Of a DNA stretch of 64,000 bases, positions 26,638-34,115 are shown piece after piece. Each line of letters starts with the position of its first letter. The first letter of the stretch is position 1. The stretch comes from JBBQXY01 sp051004815 (GTDB lineage Bacteria; Chloroflexota; Ktedonobacteria; Ktedonobacterales; Ktedonobacteraceae), in contig JBPCJY010000132.1 in the NCBI GenBank assembly GCA_051004815.1, forward strand, positions 13,018-77,017. Reading direction: 5' to 3'. A model generated the notes under the pieces. The model made no database searches. It was not told where the DNA came from and was given only the letters and a program-made list of their open reading frames with translations. Made by a program: the position numbers and the translations under genes.

Positions 26638-26966
26638 CTGTCAACCTCCATGTGTCAAAGCCAGATATGTGGAGAGAAGGCTTCCCGTGAGCGGACTGGA
26701 GAGGGGTCCTGGCTGTCATTCTGAGCGCAGCGAAGAATCTGTCTGCTGGCCCACCAGAGATTCTTCCCCTTCGTTTCACTCAGGGCTTCGGCTTCTGCGC
26801 TCAGAATGACAGCCCTTCTCTCCACATATCTGTGTCAAAGCAGGGATGCAAGGGACCGCAGCCCCTTGACGGCACCCTGTCCGGGGGACAGGGAATACTC
26901 GGGCTGTGCCCTAGATTCCCTCCCTTTTCCGCCGCCGGAGGCGGCTTGTCACATGGAGGTTGACAG
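26638..26966. repeat. Outer inverted-repeat element interrupted by a MITE
   Basis: CTGTCAACCTCCATGTG at 26638-26654 is exactly complementary to 26950-26966, and the similarity extends imperfectly a few bases inward. Between the arms lie an inserted family I MITE (26662-26832), the palindrome CCTGTCCGGGGGACAGG (26876-26892) and a CCGCCGCCGGAGGCGG hairpin. The structure reads as an older palindromic element into which the MITE jumped. Confidence 0.65.
26662..26832. mobile_element. MITE family I, copy A, with 9-bp target duplication
   Basis: 171 bp. Ends are CAGATATGTGGAGAGAAGG and its inverted copy CCTTCTCTCCACATATCTG (two mismatched bases inward). It is flanked by TGTCAAAGC at 26653-26661 and 26833-26841, an exact 9-bp duplication. 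The interior has the CATTCTGAGCGCAGCGAAGA palindrome plus a GTGAGCGGACTGGAGAG segment that also occurs in inverted orientation in copy C (55037-55179). The right half of the palindrome carries a short extra sequence (CCCTTCGTTTCACTCAGGGC). Confidence 0.85.
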
Positions 26967-26970
26967 TGTA

Positions 26971-27014
26971 GTAGGGGCCGATTCATCGTGCCCATCGCCG
27001 ATTGATCGGCCCGT
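26971..27014. repeat. GTAGGGGCCGATTCATCG..CGGCCCG repeat, copy 2
   Basis: GTAGGGGCCGATTCATCG, then CCATCGCCGATTGATCGGCC, the same unit as 6388-6431, 28649-28692 and 62918-62962. It sits directly beside the outer inverted repeat. Confidence 0.75.
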
Positions 27015-27100
27015 CCCGGTTATGTAATATCCGCATGAATGTGTTAAACCTCATTATTGCATCCACAACAAACTTATATATCCCTGACCAAAAAATTTGG

Positions 27101-27130
27101 TTGACATTGTATAACACGTTTCAGTATACT
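27101..27130 (+). promoter_or_regulatory. Sigma-70-type promoter of the cobalamin transport operon
   Basis: A perfect -35 TTGACA (27101-27106) and TATACT -10 (27125-27130) with 18 bases between. Transcription would begin near 27137, just before the riboswitch, leaving a leader of about 470 bases. Confidence 0.85.
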
Positions 27131-27144
27131 ACCCATAGTGACAG

Positions 27145-27405
27145 CAAATGTGCTGTTAGCATCGGGTGGCCTGAATCACAAGATCAGGCAGAATAGGGAA
27201 GTCGGTGCAACTCCGACGCAGTCGCGCTACTGTAACTGGTGAGCAACTTATCCTCTTGCATAAGCACAGCAGACGTGCTTTAACCAGGAGCCAATACGCC
27301 ACTTTCCACAACAGGTAAAGCATACATACATTCATTGCCCTCGTGGATGGGAAGGCCAGATAAGAAGCGTTTGCAGCCAGGAGTCAGGAGACCTGCCCGG
27401 TGCAA
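27145..27405 (+). promoter_or_regulatory. Cobalamin riboswitch
   Basis: The conserved blocks of a B12 riboswitch appear in order: GGTGGCCTGAATCACAAG, GGGAAGTCGGTGCAACTCCG, CGCAGTCGCGCTACTGTAAC, then GGGAAGGCCAGATAAGAAGC and a B12-box-like AGTCAGGAGACCTGCC. This fits an adenosylcobalamin-type aptamer with peripheral arms. It precedes btuF by about 200 bases. Boundaries are approximate. CCCTCGTGGATGGG (27338-27351) inside the aptamer can pair with CCCATCCACGCGAGG (27553-27567) shortly before the ribosome site, a candidate switching helix. Confidence 0.9.
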
Positions 27406-27552
27406 AGAATGACAACTACCGCTGTGCATTCACCGCGTAGTTGTGAGCTTCTGTTCCTTCGCGTTAGAGGAGCGAGCTACCGAGACATCGCCAGTCACCG
27501 TGAGGCCAATCTTCACGCCAACCGCTTGTACTTGTCTTTGGTTGATCTCCAT

Positions 27553-27597
27553 CCCATCCACGCGAGGTGATAACGGGCGTTAGAACGTCTCGGAGGA
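27553..27597 (+). promoter_or_regulatory. Candidate riboswitch expression platform and ribosome site
   Basis: CCCATCCACGCGAGG (27553-27567) is complementary, with one bulged base, to 27338-27351 in the riboswitch. TAACGGGCGTTAGAACGTC follows as a small hairpin. CGGAGG (27591-27596) is the ribosome site 8 bases before ATG 27605. A translational rather than transcriptional switch is inferred, since no T-run follows a hairpin. Confidence 0.5.
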
Positions 27598-27604
27598 AAA
27601 ACCC

Positions 27605-28618
27605 ATGTGTTCTCTATTGCGCTCCCATGTCATCTCTTCTCGTCTATTCGCTTTGTTCCTGCTACCTTTCTTACTACTGGTAGCCGCCTGTGGTAGCAGC
27701 CCAACCACAACAGGGACTCCTGCCACGCTTGCTCCAACCCTTACACCTACTGTAGCACTGGACGCCTATGGCACGCCAATCGTCTTTCCCACAACGGCTC
27801 CCCAGCACATCGTCTCCTTAACCCCCAGTACCAGTGAGATGCTTGGCGCACTGCACCTGGCTAACAAAGTGATCGGCATTGACTACTACACCAACTATCC
27901 CACCACTCTAACATCGTCACCCAAAGTCTCCGACGCCAACGGCAAATACAATGTCGAGCAAATCGTCGCGCTGAAACCCGATCTTGTGCTCAGCTACGGG
28001 CAGGACACCAAACTGTATGACTCCCAACTAACCAATCTTGGCCTGCATGTAGTCGATCTCCCCTCGGCCAACCTGACACAAATTCTGCAAGAAATCCTCA
28101 TCGTTGGACGACTCACCGCCACGCAAAGTACCGCGACAGGCGTTGTCAACCAGTTGCAACAGCAGATCAAACAGATCAAATCATCCGTGGCTGGTACCAC
28201 CGCCTCTACCGCGATGATTGAGTTGGACGATAGCACCGTGGGAAAGCCGTATGTCTTTGGCGGCGGCTCCTTTGGGGATGAACTCTTGCAGGACGCCAAC
28301 GCGCAAAATATCTTCCACAACAATACCAGCGGCGGAGGTTTTCCACAAGTGACAGATGAAGCGGTCATTAGCGCGAACCCGCAATACATCATCATCACCG
28401 AAGACCCGCTCTATGGTGGCAACGTTGCCGCTGTCTACAAGCGGCCAAACTGGGGTGGCATTGCTGCCCTACAAGCGCACCACGTCTATCGCATCAATCC
28501 CAATGTCGTCGGACGTCCCGGCCCACGACTGGTAGAAGGGCTACAATGCCTGGCACAAATTATCCATCCCGACAAATTCCCCGGCGCGTTACCCGCGTAT
28601 TGTACCGCGTCCATATAA
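27605..28618 (+). CDS. btuF: Cobalamin ABC transporter substrate-binding lipoprotein
   Basis: A 337-residue precursor. A basic N-terminus and hydrophobic core end in the lipobox LLVAAC, so the mature protein is anchored by a lipidated Cys. A Thr/Pro-rich linker is followed by a class III periplasmic-binding-protein fold: HIVSLTPSTSEMLGALHL, VSDANGKYNVEQIVALKPDL, then GVVNQLQQQIKQIKSSVAG at the hinge and YIIITEDPLYGG. The B12 riboswitch upstream and the permease and ATPase genes downstream set cobalamin or a corrinoid precursor as the ligand. The start ATG has CGGAGG 8 bases upstream. Confidence 0.9.
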   Translation: MCSLLRSHVISSRLFALFLLPFLLLVAACGSSPTTTGTPATLAPTLTPTVALDAYGTPIVFPTTAPQHIVSLTPSTSEMLGALHLANKVIGIDYYTNYPTTLTSSPKVSDANGKYNVEQIVALKPDLVLSYGQDTKLYDSQLTNLGLHVVDLPSANLTQILQEILIVGRLTATQSTATGVVNQLQQQIKQIKSSVAGTTASTAMIELDDSTVGKPYVFGGGSFGDELLQDANAQNIFHNNTSGGGFPQVTDEAVISANPQYIIITEDPLYGGNVAAVYKRPNWGGIAALQAHHVYRINPNVVGRPGPRLVEGLQCLAQIIHPDKFPGALPAYCTASI

Positions 28619-28648
28619 ATGTTACATATGTGGGATAGCAGGTGAACC

Positions 28649-28692
28649 GTAGGGCGCGATTTATCGCCGCCATCGCCGATGTATCGGCCCGT
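28649..28692. repeat. GTAGGGCGCGATTTATCG..CGGCCCGT repeat, copy 3, inside the btu operon
   Basis: The unit lies in the 98-base gap between btuF and btuC and is framed by TGTGGGAT and ATCCCACA. In-frame translation of the repeat upstream of btuC is possible but is not counted as coding. Confidence 0.75.
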
Positions 28693-28716
28693 TCCCATCC
28701 CACAAAAGAAAAAATC

Positions 28717-29817
28717 ATGAAAATTGCTACGCACAACACACCAATAGAACAACGTAAAGCTCTGCAACTACTACAGCAGTTGCCATCACCCATCATGCTA
28801 CTCATCTTGGGCCTACTCCTGCTGTTCCTCATCGTCATTGCCGTGAGCTTTGGCTCAACGCCCATCCCGCTTGGCACGATTGCCCGCATCCTCTTGAATG
28901 GCACGCACCTGTTCCATTTCGCACGGAGTTGGAACCCCACGGCGGAACTCATCGTCTGGCAAGTGCGTATGCCTGTAGTCATCGGTGCAGCCCTCGTTGG
29001 TGCAGCCTTGGCCGTCGCCGGTGTCCTCTTTCAAGGCATGTTGCGCAACCCGCTGGCCGACCCATTCCTCATCGGCACCTCCTCTGGCGCGGCTTTAGGA
29101 GCGGCCATCGCCTTTATCCTGCCCTTTGATACCGTCTTTGGCACCTTGTTCTCATTGACTCCCCTACTCGCGTTCGTAGGTGCGATGCTCACCGTCTTCC
29201 TGGTCTACGCCATCGCCCGTACCGATGGGCAAACTCCGGTCGTCACGCTCCTCCTGGCTGGAGTGGTCATCAACGCGGTGCTGGTGGCTTTCCAGACACT
29301 CATTCTCACGCTCAGCCCCCATGCGCAATTTGGCATACAGGCTCTTTTTAACTGGCTCTCCGGCGGCATTGCCGTTACCAGTTGGCCACCTATCATTGTC
29401 GTGGCGATTATTGTGTTGGTTGGTATCCTCTGCTCTTTTATGCTCTCCGGCGTGCTCGACGCCTTCGCTCTCGGTGAAGAGGAGGCGGCTCACTTAGGGC
29501 TACATGTCGAGTTGCGCAAATTGCTCATCATCGCCCTGGGTTCGCTATTGACAGCCGCCGCCGTCTCCATTAGCGGCCTCATCGGCTTTGTCGGCCTGGT
29601 CACGCCTCACGCTATGCGTCTACTCCTTGGGCCACGCCATCGCCTATTATTACCAGCCTCCGCCCTGGGCGGTGCCATTTTCTTAACGCTCGCCGATCTG
29701 TTAGCGCGTGTCGTGATTGCCCCAGCCGTGTTACCCGTGGGCGTCTTCACCGCCCTCGTAGGCGCACCATTTTTCTTATTCCTGCTGCGCGGTAGTAAGC
29801 GAGATTACCGATGGTAA
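28717..29817 (+). CDS. btuC: Cobalamin ABC transporter permease
   Basis: ATG 28717 (MKIATHNTPIEQR) is chosen because an upstream in-frame ATG at 28642 lies in a dispersed repeat. The 366-residue product has about ten membrane helices of the FecCD/BtuC type. Family hallmarks are VWQVRMPVVIGAALVGAALA, GVLFQGMLRNPLADPFLIGT and SGLIGFVGLVTPHAMRLLLG, the last being the coupling-loop region that contacts the ATPase. It overlaps the start of btuD by 7 bases. Confidence 0.93.
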   Translation: MKIATHNTPIEQRKALQLLQQLPSPIMLLILGLLLLFLIVIAVSFGSTPIPLGTIARILLNGTHLFHFARSWNPTAELIVWQVRMPVVIGAALVGAALAVAGVLFQGMLRNPLADPFLIGTSSGAALGAAIAFILPFDTVFGTLFSLTPLLAFVGAMLTVFLVYAIARTDGQTPVVTLLLAGVVINAVLVAFQTLILTLSPHAQFGIQALFNWLSGGIAVTSWPPIIVVAIIVLVGILCSFMLSGVLDAFALGEEEAAHLGLHVELRKLLIIALGSLLTAAAVSISGLIGFVGLVTPHAMRLLLGPRHRLLLPASALGGAIFLTLADLLARVVIAPAVLPVGVFTALVGAPFFLFLLRGSKRDYRW

Positions 29818-31199
29818 ATTCCGACAAGCCTGATATACAATCAGACGCTCACGTTCCTGCCTCTGCTGAGGCACCACTCTTGACCGTGCTTGGTCTCACC
29901 TTTGGCTATGGGCAACAGCCATTACTCTACGATGTGCATTTGCAGGTACAAGCAGGGGAAATGGTTGGCTTGCTGGGGCCAAATGGTTCTGGCAAAACGA
30001 CGCTCTTGCGCTTGCTCAGTGGTGTGCTTCGTCCTCAAGAGGGCGAGATTCTTTTGGAGGGACGCGCACTACCACAATGGGGCAGGCGCGGTGCCGCTCA
30101 ACGCATCGCCGTCGTTCCCCAGGAGCTACACATGCCTTTTGCCTTTACCGCCGAACACATGGTCAGCCTGGGACGCACCCCCTTCGTCAATTTCTTTGGC
30201 ACACAGAGCAAGCGCGATCACGCTATCGTGCAGGAAGCCATGCAAGCCTCCGGCATCGCTCCCCTCGCGTCTCGCATCTTTAACCAGTTGAGCGGCGGCG
30301 AACGGCAACGTGTCATGATTGCCATGGCTCTGGCCCAGGAACCCAAACTACTACTGCTGGATGAACCAACGTCCCATCTTGACATAAAATATCAGATTGA
30401 AACGCTGGAATTGGTGCAACGCCTGAACAAAGAGCGCGGCGTCACAGTGATTGCCGCTATGCACGATCTCAATCTCGCCGCTCGCTATTTCCCCCGGCTC
30501 ATGCTCTTTCAGCGCGGCATTGTTGCTGATGCAGGGCCAGCGGAAGTCTTGGAACCTGGACTACTGGGCCGCGTATACGGCGTGAACGTCCAGGTAGGTA
30601 TCCTGCGCGGTGCCGAACACCTCAGTGTGTTGCCGCCGAGTAATGTGTCTATAGCACAGGAACAAGAGCAACACATGTATCCCGCTGTACATGTCATGGC
30701 TGGCGGTGGTTCCGGTGAAGTGCTGATGCGTGCTCTCGCCGATGCCCATATACCATTTGTGGCTGGTGCGCTCAACATCGGCGATAGTGACCACACCCTG
30801 GCCCTGCGTCTCGCCTCTACAGTGATTACCGAACAACCCTACACTCCCATTTCCTCTACCGCCCTGGAACAGGTACATAACAGCCTGTCCCGGGTAAAGC
30901 ACCTGGTTATCTGCCCCATGCCCATTGGCTCCGGCAACCTTGCCCTCCTGCAAGAAGCAGTCATCGCCGCCCAACGTGGTCTCTCCGTGCTCTTGCTTAC
31001 CCCCTCTCTACCAAAAGATACATCTGTTAGCGACCAACTACCAACCATCAGCACTATCATGGCCTCCCAAGATTATACAGGCGGCACCGGACTAAAATTG
31101 TTGCAAGCCTTGCTATCAGCAGGAGCAATCACCGTATCATCAATAAGCGAGGCTATTGAAATCCTCCATGGTTCTAACCCACCAAGCGTATCCAAATAG
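29811..31199 (+). CDS. btuD: Cobalamin ABC transporter ATPase with C-terminal extension
   Basis: A 462-residue protein. The ABC domain spans about 22-255: Walker A GPNGSGKTT near 55-63, Q-loop AVVPQELHMPF, signature LSGGERQRV near 160, Walker B LLLLDEPTSHLD and switch His in AAMHDLN. The remaining 190 residues (VHVMAGGGSGEVLMRALADA, GALNIGDSDHTLALRLAS, ICPMPIGSGNLALLQEA) form a Rossmann-like domain also seen at the C-terminus of archaeal and some bacterial BtuD. A ligand-sensing or corrinoid-related role is possible but unproven. The last codons (from AAGCGTATCC at 31184) lie within the first unit of a 54-bp tandem repeat, so the very C-terminus may be repeat-derived. Confidence 0.92.
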   Translation: MVNSDKPDIQSDAHVPASAEAPLLTVLGLTFGYGQQPLLYDVHLQVQAGEMVGLLGPNGSGKTTLLRLLSGVLRPQEGEILLEGRALPQWGRRGAAQRIAVVPQELHMPFAFTAEHMVSLGRTPFVNFFGTQSKRDHAIVQEAMQASGIAPLASRIFNQLSGGERQRVMIAMALAQEPKLLLLDEPTSHLDIKYQIETLELVQRLNKERGVTVIAAMHDLNLAARYFPRLMLFQRGIVADAGPAEVLEPGLLGRVYGVNVQVGILRGAEHLSVLPPSNVSIAQEQEQHMYPAVHVMAGGGSGEVLMRALADAHIPFVAGALNIGDSDHTLALRLASTVITEQPYTPISSTALEQVHNSLSRVKHLVICPMPIGSGNLALLQEAVIAAQRGLSVLLLTPSLPKDTSVSDQLPTISTIMASQDYTGGTGLKLLQALLSAGAITVSSISEAIEILHGSNPPSVSK

Positions 31200-31291
31200 A
31201 TTTTTGGGAAAGAGGCGATGGCGTGCTAACGTGTGTAAAGCGTATCCCAATAGGTTTTTGAGAAAGAGGCGATGGCGTGGCGATGTGTGTA
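31184..31291. repeat. Tandem repeat, two 54-bp units, overlapping the btuD stop codon
   Basis: Unit 1 starts AAGCGTATCCAAATAGATTT at 31184 and unit 2 AAGCGTATCCCAATAGGTTT at 31238. Both continue TTTGRGAAAGAGGCGATGGC, GTG. The CAATAGGTTTTTG core resembles the GTAGGTTTTT end of MITE family II. Confidence 0.75.
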
Positions 31292-31345
31292 GGGACAAGG
31301 GGCGGACGTGGCGGTGGATGAGGGGGCCTTGTGCTTGTCCTGGTG
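31282..31345. repeat. GTAGGGACAAGGGG..GAGGGGGCCTTGTGCTTGTC repeat
   Basis: Single copy of the motif that appears as an inverted pair at 6660-6815. The rest of the 31200-31537 gap shows a short TGGAGGAG/CTCCTCCA-type hairpin near 31492-31520 and no gene. Confidence 0.6.
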
Positions 31346-31537
31346 GGGGTTCTGGTAGCCATGAATGAGCCAATTGTTTGCTGGTTGTTGCCGCTCAGCT
31401 GAGCCTTCACGATTGGCGCACCAGCCTCTTGCAAGTCCTTCGCGATACCATCCTCCCAGGTTCCATTCTGAAGATATTTTCTTCCTGCCTTGGTGGAGGA
31501 GCTCCACACTCCTCCACCAGGTGTTCCGTTTCTGAGT

Positions 31538-31981
31538 TTACACCGTCCGCCTGTCGCTGCGGACACCTTGCCACGCGCTCTGTGTCAGCCACACGGCCAG
31601 CCCAAAGATGACCAGGGCGTTAACCACATGCAGTGCCGCTAGCAGCGGCACACCGAGCGTGCCAGGAAGCGTAATCAAGAACGTCTGGAGTACGACCAGC
31701 ACGAAGGCCAGGCCACTGAGCCAGAGAGATTGCCGCCCAAGTTGCCCTATCCATGCCAACAGCAAGAATGCCAACGGGAGCAGGCTCATTCCCATGCCGA
31801 AGGTTTCATGCATCGGCCACCAGGAAGCGGAAACGAAAACCCCACCTCCTGCCAGAAAGACCTGGAGCAGAATGCTCAGGACAAACAGACTACCCAGCAC
31901 GAGGGTGCCGATCCGCGCAAAGCGGCGCACGGGCGTCTTCGTGCTTGACGTTGAGAAGAGAGAAGATGGAACAGTGTTCAT
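31538..31981 (-). CDS. Small four-helix membrane protein (DUF6220-like)
   Basis: A 147-residue protein with a polar N-terminus of about 22 residues and four hydrophobic helices. The pattern VLSILLQVFLAGGGVFVSAS, then WWPMHETFGMGMSLLPLAFL, then HVVNALVIFGLAVWLT resembles DUF6220 proteins, where the His-containing second helix is conserved. Function is unknown. AGGAGCTTATTCTCA precedes the ATG. It is a single gene surrounded by repeats. Confidence 0.6.
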   Translation of the reverse strand: MNTVPSSLFSTSSTKTPVRRFARIGTLVLGSLFVLSILLQVFLAGGGVFVSASWWPMHETFGMGMSLLPLAFLLLAWIGQLGRQSLWLSGLAFVLVVLQTFLITLPGTLGVPLLAALHVVNALVIFGLAVWLTQSAWQGVRSDRRTV

Positions 31982-32379
31982 TGAGAATAAGCTCCTTTCA
32001 TCTATGTATGCTTGTATCTCATCATTTACTTGTACGATTGTGCCACAATGGGCGGCACTTCCACGACTATGTAGTCACCTGGCTACGCTCTACTCATAAG
32101 ATAGCGTATCAAGATGAGATCACTCTGTGCCGTTGCTGAATGCAACCTGAGTATGAGCGACCATCTAATCAACCTTAGCTTCCATGAATTTCCTATAGCC
32201 ATTAACTATCCCACCAAAACTCACTCTTGCGGACGTTGTTTCTAACGAGTATACTAGGTGGGTAACTCGACTAGAACATGTGTTGTGTTCCCTCTTTTAT
32301 AACAGCCCGATGCAGGAGAGCCATTAGCTGTAAAGGGAACATTATACGCGAAAATTAACTCCACAAAGGTGCCTGAAGC
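31982..32379. other. Intergenic region between divergent genes
   Basis: About 400 bases. Open frames over the left part are shadows of the membrane-protein gene. No repeat of the dispersed families and no convincing promoter is seen. Confidence 0.4.
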
Positions 32380-32673
32380 ATGAGTGACGACGATCAAGCA
32401 AAAGTGACACTACGGTTGCCTTCAACATTGAGTGCCTATAGTGGAGGCAAAAGCCAGATTCAAATACGCGCTAATACTGTGGAGCAACTTCTGACCGTGC
32501 TGGAACAACTCCATCCTTTAGTCTGGGAACGTCTCTGCACCAAAGAAGGGCATGTACGTCCCCACGTCAAGATTTTTGTCAACAACGAAATGATCACCGG
32601 CCCCAATGGTTTGAAGACCCCCTTGAAACCTGGTCAGGAAATCATTGTCCTCCCCGTCACATCCGGCATATAA
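32380..32673 (+). CDS. MoaD/ThiS-like beta-grasp protein without a terminal Gly-Gly
   Basis: A 97-residue protein with a beta-grasp pattern: VTLRLPSTLSAYSGGKSQIQ, then TVEQLLTVLEQLHPLVWERL, VKIFVNNEMI and LKPGQEIIVLPVTSGI. Sulfur-carrier proteins of the MoaD/ThiS family end in GG; this one ends SGI. So it either lacks thiocarboxylate chemistry, is processed, or has another role. The window encodes two molybdopterin hydroxylases and a MOSC protein, which would fit molybdenum-cofactor biology, but the gene is isolated. No MoaE or ThiF-type gene is adjacent. Confidence 0.75.
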   Translation: MSDDDQAKVTLRLPSTLSAYSGGKSQIQIRANTVEQLLTVLEQLHPLVWERLCTKEGHVRPHVKIFVNNEMITGPNGLKTPLKPGQEIIVLPVTSGI

Positions 32674-32722
32674 CCAGCAAATAAAATAGCAAATACAAGC
32701 GGTCTTCTGTACCTTTTGTATC

Positions 32723-32751
32723 TCGGCAAACCATAATTGACGTGGTATACT
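32723..32751 (+). promoter_or_regulatory. Possible promoter of the MFS transporter
   Basis: TCGGCA (32723-32728), 17 bases, TATACT (32746-32751). The -10 is good and the -35 matches four of six positions. The ATTGACG inside the spacer is too close to the -10 to be a -35. Confidence 0.45.
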
Positions 32752-32793
32752 TTATGAAGTATTGCCGTCATTTACCATGGATGTGAGTTGTTA

Positions 32794-34098
32794 ATGAAGA
32801 CCGAACCCCAGAAAGAAACATTTGCCGACGAACTTGCCGAGTCCACTACCCCTGTACCCGCTCCCCCTGTAGCTGCCCAGAAGCGTGCCAGCTCATGGAG
32901 CGTCTTGCGCAACCGCAATTTTGCCTTGTTATTCTATGGACAGTTGGTTTCATCGGCTGGAACGCAGATGCAAGTAGTGGCCGTGGCCTGGCAAGTCTAT
33001 CTCCTGACCCATTCAGCTATTGCCCTGGGTGCCATCGGGTTGGTGCAAGCCATCCCGCGTATCCTGTTTTCACTCATCGGCGGTGTCTTTGCCGATGCAT
33101 TCGACCGACGCAAGATGTTGCTTATTATTGAAGTTACGCTTGCTTCCACCTCTACCGTGCTGGCCCTTTGCACTATCTTTAATGTCATCAATCTCTGGAT
33201 TATTTATGCCGTCGTCCTCATTTCCGCCAGTGTCTCTTCCTTCGAGTTCCCGACACGTCAGGCCATCGTCCCATCGCTCGTGCCACGCGCACAAATGGCC
33301 GATGCATTGTCAAGAAACATGGTGATGATGCAATTGACCTTTATCATTGGCCCCACCCTGGGTGGTTTTGTCATTGCTTGGCTCGGCGTTGCCAATACCT
33401 ACTGGATTGACGTGATCTCATACTTCGTTGTGATCGGCTCATTGCTGCTGATGGTCATTCCACGCATCCCTGCTGAGAAGCGTGCTCAGCCAGGGATTGC
33501 TGCTTTAATGGATGGCATCCACTTCTTACGCGAACATCCAGTGATCCTCGCCGTCCTCTCCCTCGATTTCTTTGCGAACTTCTTTGGTTCGCCACGCGCA
33601 CTGCTGCCCGTCTATGCCAGCGATATTCTGCATATCGGCCCACAAGGTTTAGGACTACTGTTAGCGGCAACCTCCATCGGTGCCGTCGCGCTCACCCCCC
33701 TTACCGGCCCCATTGGTCGCCTCAAGCGTCAGGGATTGTTTATCATCGTTGCCATTCTATCCTGGGGCGTCTTTATTGTGGCTTTTGGTTTTGCGCCAGG
33801 CCCGCTCTGGCTCTCAGTCCTCTTCCTCGCCGGTTCGGGTGCCGCTGATATGGTCAGCATGATCCTGCGCGGTATCCTCATCCAACTCACCACCCCCGAC
33901 GAGTTCCGTGGTCGCATCAGTGCCGTCAACGCCATGTTTGTCACTGGTGGCCCCATGTTGGGCCAGTTTGAATCGGGCATGGTAGCTGGCATCTTTACCC
34001 CGGAACTCTCCGTCATCAGCGGCGGCATCGCCTGCATCGTCGCCACCCTGGCGGTCGTTGCCTTCGTCCCAAGCTTATTGAAGGTAAAGTCGGAATAA
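32794..34098 (+). CDS. MFS transporter (EntS-like/DHA3-type exporter)
   Basis: The ATG at 32794 follows GGATGTGAG. The 434-residue product has a polar N-terminal tail of about 35 residues and twelve membrane helices. The first conserved block is NFALLFYGQLVSSAGTQMQV and the cytoplasmic loop after helix 2-3 reads GGVFADAFDRRKMLLIIEVT, the MFS motif A region. SSFEFPTRQAIVPSLVPRAQ is typical of the DHA3/EntS drug or siderophore exporter group. The substrate cannot be deduced. The SAHH-like gene starts 17 bases downstream. Confidence 0.88.
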   Translation: MKTEPQKETFADELAESTTPVPAPPVAAQKRASSWSVLRNRNFALLFYGQLVSSAGTQMQVVAVAWQVYLLTHSAIALGAIGLVQAIPRILFSLIGGVFADAFDRRKMLLIIEVTLASTSTVLALCTIFNVINLWIIYAVVLISASVSSFEFPTRQAIVPSLVPRAQMADALSRNMVMMQLTFIIGPTLGGFVIAWLGVANTYWIDVISYFVVIGSLLLMVIPRIPAEKRAQPGIAALMDGIHFLREHPVILAVLSLDFFANFFGSPRALLPVYASDILHIGPQGLGLLLAATSIGAVALTPLTGPIGRLKRQGLFIIVAILSWGVFIVAFGFAPGPLWLSVLFLAGSGAADMVSMILRGILIQLTTPDEFRGRISAVNAMFVTGGPMLGQFESGMVAGIFTPELSVISGGIACIVATLAVVAFVPSLLKVKSE

Positions 34099-34115
34099 GA
34101 AAGCGAAAACAATCT

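Noticed and set aside
28642..28716. A longer BtuC N-terminus starting at 28642
   Set aside because: These codons lie in a dispersed repeat and resemble no permease N-terminus; ATG 28717 fits the family.
32738..32751. A TTGACG/TATACT promoter upstream of the MFS gene
   Set aside because: The two boxes are only a few bases apart, so they cannot act together. TCGGCA at proper spacing was kept as a weak candidate.
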